Part shown: in pieces, positions 1 to 9,399 of the stretch | Position numbering within the stretch: position 1 is the first letter of the stretch | Layout: every line of letters begins with the position of its first letter | Source: Asterias amurensis | Taxonomy: Eukaryota > Echinodermata > Asteroidea > Forcipulatida > Asteriidae | DNA length: 64,000 nucleotides | Reading direction: 5' to 3' | Assembly: GCF_032118995.1 (NCBI RefSeq) | Contig: NC_092650.1 | Coordinates: 20,584,501-20,648,500, forward strand | The notes under the pieces: model-generated | What the model was told of the DNA's origin: nothing | Database searches by the model: none | The model's input: the letters and a program-made list of their open reading frames with translations, nothing else | Made by a program: the position numbers and the translations under genes

Positions 1-99
1 TCAACCGGAAGTAAAAGTCACATGAGGTCACGTTGTGCACGACTTTTGTAGCTAATTACAAGACCTTTTATATGCACCAAATATCTTGTGTGTGGCATT

Positions 100-400
100 T
101 GTAGTTCTCAAGATATGAACTCTCCAATTTTTAGCTTTGTTTTGAACGTAATGACGTCATCAATGACGTCATCATTCCAAAAATGTTGCTGTTTCGTCTT
201 CTCATTAAGATCAATATATATGGTAAGTTTCAGGTTCATACAAGCTTTAGTTTTTGCGAAAATCGCGCGAGAACGTTCGAGGAGAAGAACACGCAGAAAA
301 AAAAAAAAAAACAAAAAAAAAAAAAAAACAGAACAATAACAATAGTTGTTCGGCTGGTGGCCGAACACCTAAAAATTGTCCAGTGCCTTTGACTATTTTA
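100..400. repeat. Interspersed repeat with A-rich tail and small hairpin
   Basis: A lysine-codon-rich A tract (about 296-329) is followed by a short hairpin in which GTTCGGC and GCCGAAC pair around 349-365. Short ORFs cross it on both strands, but they are only translations of the A/T tract. It looks like the end of a dispersed element. The family is not identified and no TIR is seen. Confidence 0.3.
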
Positions 401-413
401 AACATTTTTACCA

Positions 414-646
414 GGGGCCAATTTCATAGAGCTGCTTAAGCAAAAAATTTGCTTAAGCACGAAAATAGCTCTCTTATTTTACACGTTACTTGTCAAAATT
501 TCATGCCATATACATTGCTTATGACTAGTATTTAGCTGTTGTTTACTTAGCATAACATTTGAGTGGAGTCTTGGCCGGTAACCTGATTTTACTAAGAAAT
601 GAATATTTCGCTTAAGCAAAATTTTGAGCTCTATGAAATTGGGCCC
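414..646. mobile_element. MITE, GGGCCCAATTTCAT family
   Basis: Inverted termini: the left end reads GGGGCCAATTTCATAGAGCT and the right end is its reverse complement, ending in GAAATTGGGCCC. GCTTAAGCA lies just inside each end. No ORF. The same termini recur at 1276, 1700, 2258, 14886, 27661 and 32587, which defines a family of about 200-250 bp. Confidence 0.75.
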
Positions 647-1275
647 AGGTCCTTATGGTTTGTGAGCAGATTGCCACAGCAAATTCTTTGTACCCATACA
701 ATATGTCTGTGAATATATCCACATTCAGTGCGTGGAAATTTAAGCTTGGAGATGATAATGCCTTTCACTCCCCCAAGTCATAACTTTAAAGTAAAAAAAA
801 AATTACCCGACATCGTATATATGCCAGTTTTATGGAACTAAGCATGCAAGATAAATTAGAGATAAACTCGAGTACAACGCAAGGCATATGTTTGTACTGT
901 GATCAGCAGTAAATATGAATATTGACGCGTGTACATTATGCTTAAGCATAATTAAGCATAATTACACAACATAAATTACATTAACATTGTATGCAAGTTT
1001 CATTTACTTACATGTAAAACAAAAATAGTGTTTTAAAATTCTTAATGTTAAGGCTTTAAAGTACAAACCCGTACTCATTCTGCGGGCTCATGGGGCAAAA
1101 ACATGGACCCCATAACCCCCACCCACTAATGAAGTCTTGGTCAACTCACTTTAATACAGATAATTATGGGCACTGGTGTGTGCTAATAACAAATATGCTT
1201 GCAGAGGTTTAATGCTAACAAATTGAGGGAATTCATGAAGCGAGTCGCGGCTGAGCAGATAAGTACACAAGCTAA
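647..1275. other. Intergenic, no gene seen
   Basis: AT-rich sequence without a credible ORF, RNA gene or clear repeat boundary. It separates two MITE copies. Confidence 0.4.
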
Positions 1276-1480
1276 GGGCCCAATTTCATGGCTCTGCTTA
1301 CCGTAAGCAAAGAATCACCGCTTACGTCAAGCATATTTCATGGGTTAACGGGGATTTTTACTAGGCATTCTATGCTACCAAAGCTATACTAGCGCAGAAA
1401 TTTGATGCTTGCTGTGCAAGCGGAGGATGGTGATCGTAAGCGCAGAATTTGGCCATAAGCAGAGCCATGCAATTGGGCCC
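1276..1480. mobile_element. MITE, GGGCCC family, GGCTCTGCTTA subtype
   Basis: The left end GGGCCCAATTTCATGGCTCT is mirrored by a right end reading AGAGCCATGCAATTGGGCCC. The interior carries several CGCTTACG-like words that repeat in both orientations. This subtype has GGCTCTGCTTAC instead of AGAGCTGCTTAA in the terminus. Confidence 0.7.
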
Positions 1481-1699
1481 TGGTGTTTCTGTTCAGTAGT
1501 GTGGGTTTGACTACTGGTTGTGACGCTTGTGTCCTTAAAGGCACTGGACACCCTTGGTAAATGTTTGTCTGACCGCCAGATTTGAGCAAAAGTGCATCAT
1601 TAGTGCAGAGTGCTATGGAAGTTTTATTCAGAAGTTATGTACATGTACAATATACATGCGCAAGTAATAATAACCTTCATGTACATGGTGTTCACAACT

Positions 1700-1950
1700 G
1701 GGCCCAACTTCATGGCTCTGCTTACAGCAGAATTCTGCGCTTACGATCACGATTCCCCGCTTGACTTGCACGCGCCGAATTTCTGCGCTAGCCTTGTAAG
1801 CGTAGAATGGCTAGAAATGTGGAGTACGCACGCCCAGAAGCCAAAATACACGGCTAACCTAGGAAATACGCTTGCCGTAAGCATAGAATTCTCTGCTTCC
1901 GTAAGCGCCAATTCTGTGCTAACGGTAAGCAGAGCCATGAAATTGGGCCC
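1700..1950. mobile_element. MITE, GGGCCC family, GGCTCTGCTTA subtype
   Basis: The termini GGGCCCAACTTCATGGCTCT and AGAGCCATGAAATTGGGCCC are inverted copies of each other. It is the same subtype as the element at 1276. The ORFs crossing it on both strands are shadows of the element. Confidence 0.72.
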
Positions 1951-2111
1951 TGGTGGTCTGCAACAGTCAGCTTTAACACTGGTAAAAAATTGTGTATTTT
2001 ACTCCTTTGCACCATCAATTGCTTTAGCAACAATGGACTTTTTTTAAAGAAAAATCTACCCTCAGTATTTACAACGCATAGTAAAAGCAACCGCAACTTC
2101 TCACAGACACG

Positions 2112-2117
2112 TTTATT
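2112..2117 (-). promoter_or_regulatory. Possible SYS1 polyadenylation signal
   Basis: TTTATT on the plus strand is AATAAA on the coding strand, about 395 nt after the SYS1 stop. Position only; no transcript evidence. Confidence 0.3.
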
Positions 2118-2257
2118 CTTGAGGTTACGTACAGACAATAGACCTTATGCGCATAACGATCATGAGTAGGGCGCCCTCGGGTAGAGGTCATAGTAAGGTT
2201 GCTCATCCTTTTTGTCAAGCAGTCACCATTGTTGTACCTCTAAGATGGTGTCCTGCA

Positions 2258-2450
2258 CCGTTTCATTTAGAGCTGCTTGATGAGCACAAAAAGTGGCTAA
2301 GCACAACAAAATTATAATTAACAGAATAACGTTACAAACCAAACTACCACGTGTGTACAATTAGTGACTGGTATCCTGATCATTTCTGCTAAGCCAAAAA
2401 CTGTTAAGCAATGTGTTTTCTGCTTACACACAGCTCTATGAAATTGAAGC
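2258..2450. mobile_element. Degenerate MITE, GGGCCC family
   Basis: The ends read TTTCATTTAGAGCTGCTTGA and CAGCTCTATGAAATTGAAGC, so the family termini are recognisable but the outermost GGGCCC has decayed. It lies just downstream of the SYS1 stop and may be part of its 3' UTR. Confidence 0.55.
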
Positions 2451-2510
2451 GGGTTCATTGGCTTGTGGATTTTTCATGTGGAAGGCAGGGGTCAAAGGTC
2501 ATAGGTTAGG

Positions 2511-4333
2511 TCATAAGTCCGACCTGGCGGCCACGGACAGTGGGATGGCCTTCATCTCACTCCTCATGCACAGGAATTCTCCGAGTACTGTCATCAGCGC
2601 CACACAGATGATGTTGATGAGCCACCACGATAACGTGTGGGGAAATTGTCTGTTGTACACCCAGCAGGCTAGCAGGTGGATCACGTGGACGGTCACGGCG
2701 AAATCTGTGCACTGCTTTGCCCTCTGGACGGCAACCCACAATCCTAAGGCACTGCAGGAAGAAGGTTTGAGAAATATATGAGTTTACTTTAATTTTAGCA
2801 ACTGTGAGCACGGAGACTTGAAGCTTAGCATACATGTACTTGGGTGCAGAGTAAACCTAGGGATATTTGGTGAACTACATGTATATTGTATGCGAAAAAC
2901 CACTTTTACATGTATATAAAGTGTAGGCTTGAATAGAGCTGGAGGAGGGCGTTTTCTCTCAATATTTGATCAGTGGATATTCCCACTTGTCTTCTAATTC
3001 CGCAAAAGTAGGAAGTACACTAAAATTATGTGATTAATGAGGCATTGCATGGTGAGGACGGCCACTTCAAAGTTAGGGATAATAACTGATTTGGGCTATG
3101 GCCCCAAAATCAACTGCCACAAGGGGCACGCACGTTGTCACCTACTCCTGGGGCTGAAACAGGGTTACCCCCTTCACAACATGTAAGGATGTGTACATGT
3201 AGGTATGGGTATAATCCATTAGGAGCCTGGTTGGTAGAGCAAAATGCATTAACTTCCAAACCTGTTTTTGCTGCTTGTGAACTTACCATGTTAAAGAATT
3301 CAAGACATAAACTGCAACAATTGTTCTCCCTTTTGAGCTGCCGAACTCCAGACACTGCAGGAATGAAACAATTGTCATCAATATGAATACAGTGCATGTA
3401 AATCAATTGTCACATTCTAATATTAGTTAAAACAATTCCTTACTTGAAGAGATGTGGAAAAAAACATGACATACATGTACATGTGTAGCAACTATCTTTA
3501 TAACACCCCTTACAAATATTTTGCCTTTTCATTGGTTTAGAACGCGTCACATGGTATGTCTTAGTTTTACTAGACGGCGGATGTGTGATAGTGCATCAAT
3601 TGCTGTGTAATAGTGCATCGTTTGCTGCGACGATTATCACACGGCGTGCAGTACCCAGACGTCTTTTTACCCACCTCGAACCCAATCAGTTGTGCATCTG
3701 TGTATCTGAAACGCGCCTACGAACATACGTGTATGATGATGATAAATAATCTGTTGGGGTGTTATAAAACAAATATTGACTGCTTCGAGTGCTACGGTTA
3801 AAACTACGACTCCTGAGGTGATCCCCGCAGCGTTCTATTTTCCTGCACCTCAGGAAAATAGACTGCTCCGGGGATCACCTCGGGAGTTGTAGTTTTAACC
3901 ATAGCACTCAAAGCAGTCAATATTTGTATACTATAGTCTGAGGAATTCATATTTTAGTGGCGACTTGTGACTTGAAGCAAGTCATTGCAAATGGCCTTTT
4001 GTTGGAACACAATTTTCATGTCAAAAGAAAAAATGAACAGTCAAAATTTTAATAAAATTTTCTATTGACGCAAGGATGTTATGTTTGCTACTTGTTTTAA
4101 AACTAAAGACCTAGTGCAAAACTCCGGCAAATAAGTAAATTAGAAAATTACTAGTATGACGGAAAACCTACCTCATACTTAAATACTTGATCCAGGAGTT
4201 TTGGATTATCTAGGATTAAGTCCACAAAGACCAGCCAGAAGCCATAGCAGATGTAGAATGTGCACTGCATGAAGAGGATCTGAGAGATCAGTAGAAGAGG
4301 GTCCCACACATGGCTCCGAAATGTCCCAACCAT
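2511..4333 (-). CDS. SYS1: SYS1 Golgi trafficking protein homologue
   Basis: Coding exons on the minus strand are 4333-4172, 3354-3287 and 2751-2511 (stop TGA 2513-2511). They give 156 aa, which is the human SYS1 length as I remember it. Exon 1 starts in a strong Kozak context (GTCACCATGG) and encodes MVGTFRSHVWDPLLLISQ, close to the SYS1 N-terminus. Exon 3 encodes KQCTDFAVTVHVIHLLACW and ends SVAARSDL. Exon 2 (68 nt, CLEFGSSKG to NSLT) was found by its splice sites (CTGCAG acceptor, CATG|gtaagt donor) and its phase fits both neighbours. SYS1 is a multipass membrane protein of the trans-Golgi network that recruits the small GTPase ARFRP1 (Arl3p in yeast). The hydrophobic segments fit four membrane spans. 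Assignment is firm; the function is from the family. Confidence 0.93.
3050..3240 (-). mobile_element. SINE body fragment in SYS1 intron 2
   Basis: On the minus strand it reads GGCTCCTAATGGATTATACC and then GGGGGTAACCCTGTTTCAGC, CAGGAGTAGGTG and TGAAGTGGCC. The same ordered blocks occur on the plus strand at about 32900-33065 and 47460-47670. No tRNA-like head is kept here. Confidence 0.6.
3497..3768. mobile_element. MITE with TTTATAACACCCC termini
   Basis: The left end TTTATAACACCCC is the exact reverse complement of GGGGTGTTATAAA at 3756-3768. The interior block around 3690-3750 (CAATCAGTTGTGCATCTGTG, CTGAAACG, then AATAATCTGTTGGGG) recurs at 40140-40230. It lies in SYS1 intron 1. Confidence 0.55.
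3770..3926. repeat. Long hairpin, arms about 70 bp
   Basis: CAAATATTGACTGCTTCGAG at the left is mirrored by CAAAGCAGTCAATATTTG at the right. The inner arms (GGTTAAAACTACGACTCC and GGAGTTGTAGTTTTAACC; AGGTGATCCCCG and CGGGGATCACCT) also pair. Only about 20 bases remain as the loop. A diverged relative is at 40236-40395. Confidence 0.75.
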
Positions 4334-4612
4334 GGTGACTGTTCTTTCTAAACCACTAGCGTCTTGAATTTCAAATCGGGTATATCAAGAAATACCCGTA
4401 CGAGACGCAGTCTACACACAGCTATCGGAAGTACACTACAGCACTAAAAGTTTTCAACACAGGACTTTGAGTGAACTTTGATTCAATGACGTCTTGAGTG
4501 TAGGATCCATCCTTTATTCCTTGAAGTTAGACGTGGATACATGTGTCCATCGTGAGGACTGACCATCAAGAAGTGGAGTTGATGCTAATTGCTCCAGAAC
4601 TGACGTCGACGT
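4334..4612 (-). other. SYS1: SYS1 5' UTR with upstream splice acceptor
   Basis: Upstream of the SYS1 ATG the minus strand runs without a gene-like ORF to a very good acceptor, a pyrimidine-rich tract ending TCTTTCTTTACAG before base 4612. This suggests a non-coding first exon further upstream (above 4612), so the SYS1 promoter is not next to its ATG. The first exon was not found. Confidence 0.5.
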
Positions 4613-4814
4613 CTGTAAAGAAAGACAGGTAATCAGAATATGAAACCATTGAAAAATGAATGATTAATGACAGAGGGGCTCCTACTCCCAGACACTTCTT
4701 TCTCATTGAAACAATCTTCTTATATGCATTTCCTTTCTTGTTTTAGTTATAAATGAATTATGCTTTACACTGCCATAAAAATATACAAACAGATTTATAG
4801 TATTATTGTATTCT

Positions 4815-5146
4815 TGTATACTCAAAATAATCATTAGCATTATAAATAAGAGGTTGATAGTATAAAACACAGCGAGAAACCGCTCCCTCTGAAGTAATGT
4901 AGTTTTCGAGAAAGAAGTTATTTTGATTTTGATATCTCAAAATTAGATTTTGAGGTCTCGAAATCAAGCATCTGAAAGCACACAACTTCGTGTGACAGTG
5001 GGTGTTTTTTTTTTTTCATTATCTCGCAACTTTGACTACCAATTAAGCTCAAATTTTCCCAGGTTTGTTATATTAAATGCATGTTGAGATACACCAAGTG
5101 AGAAGACTGGTCTTTGACAATTACCAATAGTGTCCACTGTCTTTAA
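4815..5146. mobile_element. TTAA-MITE, left-truncated copy
   Basis: It shares the core of the abundant TTAA family (AGAGGTTGATAGTATAAAAC, then CTCCCTCTGAAGTAA, then GATACACCAAGTGAGAAGAC) and ends CCAATAGTGTCCACTGTCTTTAA. The left TIR is missing. Confidence 0.75.
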
Positions 5147-6247
5147 GTCAGAGATTTTGTATACACCAACATTCAGGCTTTTTTTTCACAATCTGCCAAT
5201 CCTAATCACAAGCCAGGGCACAAGTGACAAGTAGGCTCTATAAAGCAATTACATGTACCTATATGCTTAACAGAATATGGTTACCAGCCAAAATGCCATT
5301 TCTCATTTACAATTTGTGACTGGTATCCTGTATCCATTTCACTAAACAGAAACTTTTCAAGCAATATTTTCTGTTTTCAAGCGGCTACATGTACATGAAA
5401 TTAAGCCTGGCAGGTAAACATTTCTCATGAGGTTAAATACATTCTTGTGTAATTTTTAATGGTATATATTGTTATATTTATATTCATATTTAAATACATA
5501 TTTTTACATAGTTTTTATAGATTCCTGTAAGTGGCGGCTTTCCGCTGTTGGATGTCAATCAATAAATAAAATTCGCTTGTCAATTTGTTTGCTACAGACA
5601 TACACATTTTCAATGCTTAACTTGAACTTCATTTCAAAGTCAACAATGCAGAAATCTGCACGCTTACATGTTCTGTGTTCTGTTGAAATTGAATAAAAAA
5701 GCACTAACCCTTGACTAAGACCTTCATGTCAACACAATAACAGGTATGCCAAAAGTCACACTACATGTACACCAAGTGTCTGTACAATAGACGTTGTATT
5801 GTGTCTCGTTAAATGTATTGTGCTTGTAAATGACTCAAGGATCTAAATGAAAATTTGGAAAAACCAGTTTTCATGCCTGTATTATTTGGGGTATTTTATG
5901 TACTTCCTGCAAGCAGTCATAACATCTACACAGCTTCTACAGAACAGCAAGTACAACTTGATTCAGGTGAGTTGCAAACTTTATGTACAGGATTCAGACA
6001 CTTTTTCAAAGTGTCCACAGATTTACATTAAACTTACAGGGTTTGAAGATAATGATAGTAGAAAGCTTCCCTTCAAATATTACTTACTGAGGTTTTGTAG
6101 TTTTTGAAAAATGAGTAAAACAAGTCACAAAATAATTTTCGTCTCAGTAAGACAACAATTATTTTAGCATGTGAAAGCTCATTTTAATGAGCTTTTACAT
6201 GCTAAAACCAGTTATATTACATAATACCATAATCATAGCATAACTGG
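5147..6247. other. Intergenic repeat remnants, no gene seen
   Basis: About 5200-5405 keeps pieces of the GGGCCC family interior (CAAGTGACAAGTAGGC, GTGACTGGTATCCTG). About 5985-6230 matches a second dispersed family also seen at 26000-26450, 48300-48780, 58390-58590 and 60150-60470 (TTACATTAAACTTACA, GAAGATAATGATAG, GAGTAAAACAAGTCAC). The ORFs here look random. Confidence 0.4.
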
Positions 6248-6628
6248 TTAAAGACAGTGGACACTATTGGTAATTGTGAAAGACCAGTCTTCTCACTTGG
6301 TATATATCAACATATTATACGCATTATAACATAACAAACCTGTGTAAATTTGAGCTTGATTGGTTGTCTTTCTATGAAAGACAAACACACCCTTGTCACA
6401 CGAAGTTGTGTACTTTTAGAAAGTTGATTTCGAGACCTAAAATTCTAAACTTGAGGTCTCAAAATCAAATTCATGGAAAATTACTTCTTTCTTGTAAACT
6501 ATATCACTTCAGAGGGAGCTGTTTCTCAAAATGTTTATACTATCAACCTCTCCCCATTACTCGTAATCAAGAAAGGTTTTATGATAATAATTATTTTCAG
6601 TAATCACAATAGTGTCCACTGCCTTTAA
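6248..6628. mobile_element. TTAA-MITE, near full length
   Basis: Starts TTAAAGACAGTGGACACTAT and ends AATAGTGTCCACTGCCTTTAA, so the ends are inverted copies flanked by TTAA. The core with the internal dyad of GAGACCT and AGGTCTC words is present. It is one of more than ten copies in the window. Confidence 0.85.
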
Positions 6629-6639
6629 TGCGTTTTTAT

Positions 6640-6885
6640 ATGCTAAAACTGGGACACTTTCAGTTCGCATAGTACAGTTTTTTTATGGAGTGTGTGACAC
6701 AATTTTTTCAAGCAATTCACCTTCAAAACCACTTTTCAGTTCCATCTAAAGCATGACAAAAAATTTCAACCCCTCTGAAATTATAGGATGGTTTCATGTT
6801 AAAAATTTCACTTACAAGCTCAAGACTATTTGGGGGGTACAAAGTGCAAACAACCTTTGTAGAAAACAGTCGAGAATTTAGACGT
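6640..6885 (+). pseudogene. Decayed duplicate of the TRIM gene 5' end
   Basis: This block aligns with the 5' UTR and first about 90 coding bases of the gene at 7154. Shared anchors in order are ACTT(T/G)CAGTTCG, GTGTGTGA, ATTCACCTT, a conserved acceptor-like CAGTT(C/A)CATCTA, ATAGGATGG(T/C)TTCAT, then GCAAACAACCTTTGTAGAAA against GCCAACAACCTTGCAGAAAT. The copied ATG meets a TAA at codon 5, so it is dead. It is a tandem duplication about 360 bp upstream of the live gene. Confidence 0.7.
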
Positions 6886-7111
6886 TTATGTTGAACAGCC
6901 CAAGTAAGACACGTCTCAGTTCAAGTTTCAAAGAACTAAAATTAAGCCTTGTGTTATAAATTTAAGATAAAAAAGATTAGTTCATGTTTAAACTTTGTAC
7001 AACGATTATGCCAGCTTAACTATAGCCTACACTTGCAGTTCGTCAGTCAACAGTGTGTGAAAACAATTTTCAAAAAGATTCACCTTTTTAAAACCCTTTT
7101 TCCCTTTACAG

Positions 7112-7153
7112 TTACATCTACAGCAAGACACAACATTCAACCACAACAATAGG
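7112..7153 (+). promoter_or_regulatory. TRIM 5' leader after a likely splice acceptor
   Basis: A pyrimidine-rich tract ending CCCTTTACAG precedes base 7112, 42 nt before the ATG. The same tract and AG survive in the decayed duplicate. This suggests a 5' UTR intron in an otherwise intronless gene. Confidence 0.4.
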
Positions 7154-9115
7154 ATGGCTTCATATCAAAAAGTATACGCACCCCTAGACCAAGACTGTCT
7201 GGGGTGCACAGCGTGCCAACAACCTTGCAGAAATCCACAGAAGATGGACTGCCATCACAGTTTCTGCTCCAAATGTCTTCAAAGGCTGCAAGATAAGCAA
7301 GACCCAAGGAGCGTTGAGTTTCAGTGTCCTAACTGTGCGAAGACGTCCAGTCTGGACGGTGGCGGAGAACAACTTAGCAAACTGGCGGAGCAGATTAGAA
7401 TGCAGGGGAAAACACAGGGTCAAGGGTCAAGTATCAAGTGTCAAGCATGCACTGAGAAAACCGTGGCAGTTTCAAAGTGTGTAGACTGCGATGATTATCT
7501 GTGTCCAGAATGCCAACGTGCGCATGAGCGCATGAAACTGATGAAGGACCACACACTTGTTCCTTTGCAATCGAGGGAATCTGCTAGCATCAAGAGGAAA
7601 CCCTTGATGAAATGCAAGACGCACTTCAACCAAGACGTCACCTACTTCTGCGAGACATGTCAGATGTTGGCATGTTTTAAATGCAGCGTAAGAGATCACG
7701 TCAAACCCTTGCACTCTCTGGTCAATCTAAAAGAAGCTCTCCAAACATGTAAGCAACAGGTGGCTGAATTAGTTGTCAAGGCAGAAAACAACAACTCGGA
7801 GTTGAATGAAGCTTGTGATGAGCTGGAAAAATCCTGCAAGAAAATGGACATTATGTTCGCCGACACCAATGAGAAAATCTCAAGAAAGGCTGAGAAGGAG
7901 ATTGCCAAGGCAGTTGGAAGGATCAGAGAGGAGGAACAAAAACTGAAACAAACAGCAGAGGAGAATTATAAACACAGAGTCAAGACAATTGAACAGGCCC
8001 TTACTCAAAACGTCAACACGACGACCCAGACAACGAGGAAGCTAGATGAAGTGAAACTAGTCATGCCTCATCTTAACGACAATATGCTTGAATACGTTAA
8101 GAACAAATTGTTACAATACCTTGAAGAAATGTCTAATACTAAGGCGGAGGGCGTGTCAGATATGCTTTTCTTTATGGACTTTGAAGAAGATGAAGATTCA
8201 CTAGGGAGGTTGGTTCTGGAAGAGAAGTCTCCGGTTATTAAACCAGAAATACAACGACTGGCAACATCTATTAAAAAAGGACCGGTTGTTGCGAAGAAGC
8301 CCGGGGCCCTGCCCCTTAGCCCTGGGTTTGTGTGTCCGAGCAAACAGTGGGCCCTCAAAACTGATGTGAAGACGTTCGGATTCGAAAAGACAAAATTCCG
8401 CCAAGCATGCAATGTTGCAGCCTTCTCCGACAACGAAATAGTCACATCAGAAACTCAGTTTAAAATTCTGATCTCTCTCAACTCATCGGACCAAACCACC
8501 GACTTCCCGCGACGGCTGCACATCAATGGTCTGACAAATCCCTCTAGAATCACCACAAGTGGGAATAACAATCTCGTCGTTCTAGACAGTCCAGATGTGA
8601 AGATTTTCACCAGGGACTACCAACTCCTACGTCAGTTCACACCATGCAAAGGGACCGACGGTGTACCATCATGCCTTGCTGTGGACGACAGAGATACCAT
8701 AGCAGTGGGATACAAGAACAAGGGCGAGATCTCCCTGCACAGCGCAAACGGAAACCTCATTCGAAAACTTCCAGCTCCGATGTTGGGCGACTTTGCGACA
8801 GTCTGCAGGCAGCACTTCATCTATACGAATGAACAGAAGAAGTTAGTTTCGGTGAACTACAACGGTAAGTTGGTGTTCTCGGTTGACGTCCCTTCTCGAT
8901 TTTCCCCAACGGGTGTCTCTTGTGATACAGATGGCAGCATTTACGTTGCTGTGAATCACTGGGCGTCGGGAAGCGTACATCGGTTCACTCCTTGTGGCAA
9001 GTACATGGAATGCATCATCAAGGATTGCAGACCCCCGCTTAACATCACATTCACACCCAATGGAGAACTGGTTTTGGCTGCCACAGATTCAGTACAAATC
9101 TATCATCGAGTGTAA
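7154..9115 (+). CDS. TRIM family E3 ubiquitin ligase, NHL-like C-terminus
   Basis: Single exon, 653 aa, start context AATAGGATGG. The RING is at residues 18-61 (C18, C21, C33, H35, C38, C41, C58, C61). B-box 1 is about 94-138 (C96, C99, C109, C112, C117, C120, H124, H133). B-box 2 is 154-187 (C154, H157, C166, C169, C174, C177, H182, H187). A charged coiled coil runs about 193-330. After a linker, residues about 410-653 hold short beta-rich repeats (DDRDTIAVGYKNKGEI, DGSIYVAV, NGELVLAA) like an NHL-type propeller. All zinc ligands are present, so E3 ligase activity is likely. The architecture resembles TRIM2/3/56/71-like proteins, a group expanded in echinoderms and molluscs. The substrate is unknown and a precise orthologue cannot be named. 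Confidence 0.93.
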   Translation: MASYQKVYAPLDQDCLGCTACQQPCRNPQKMDCHHSFCSKCLQRLQDKQDPRSVEFQCPNCAKTSSLDGGGEQLSKLAEQIRMQGKTQGQGSSIKCQACTEKTVAVSKCVDCDDYLCPECQRAHERMKLMKDHTLVPLQSRESASIKRKPLMKCKTHFNQDVTYFCETCQMLACFKCSVRDHVKPLHSLVNLKEALQTCKQQVAELVVKAENNNSELNEACDELEKSCKKMDIMFADTNEKISRKAEKEIAKAVGRIREEEQKLKQTAEENYKHRVKTIEQALTQNVNTTTQTTRKLDEVKLVMPHLNDNMLEYVKNKLLQYLEEMSNTKAEGVSDMLFFMDFEEDEDSLGRLVLEEKSPVIKPEIQRLATSIKKGPVVAKKPGALPLSPGFVCPSKQWALKTDVKTFGFEKTKFRQACNVAAFSDNEIVTSETQFKILISLNSSDQTTDFPRRLHINGLTNPSRITTSGNNNLVVLDSPDVKIFTRDYQLLRQFTPCKGTDGVPSCLAVDDRDTIAVGYKNKGEISLHSANGNLIRKLPAPMLGDFATVCRQHFIYTNEQKKLVSVNYNGKLVFSVDVPSRFSPTGVSCDTDGSIYVAVNHWASGSVHRFTPCGKYMECIIKDCRPPLNITFTPNGELVLAATDSVQIYHRV

Positions 9116-9117
9116 CC

Positions 9118-9300
9118 TGGCAAGATGCAATCACAACAGGGCTCAAATTTGGCCCTTGGGCCACTCTGTCAAGGAGCGACTTTGAGAGGGGCCACTTTGA
9201 GAGGGGGCCACTTTACAAGTGACAGGGCGAATTTGCTAGGGGCGACATTGTAGTGGGCGACTTTGTAGTGGGCGACTTTGCTGGGGGGGGGGGGGCAAGT
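9118..9300 (+). repeat. Short G-rich tandem repeats in the TRIM 3' UTR
   Basis: Imperfect tandem words GGCCACTTTGAGAGGG (about 9160-9212), then GGGCGACTTTGTAGT (about 9240-9285), ending in a run of nine or more G. The units share a GCGACTTTG/GCCACTTTG core. Confidence 0.6.
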
Positions 9301-9387
9301 TGACTGGTTTCCAAGTAAGGTTGGAAAGGGGGGGGGAGTAGCTAAAACAAACATCATATATTTTGATGTACAAAATCAGTTATTGAT

Positions 9388-9393
9388 AATAAA
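9388..9393 (+). promoter_or_regulatory. Polyadenylation signal of the TRIM gene
   Basis: AATAAA, 272 nt after the stop codon. Confidence 0.5.
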
Positions 9394-9399
9394 ATTATG

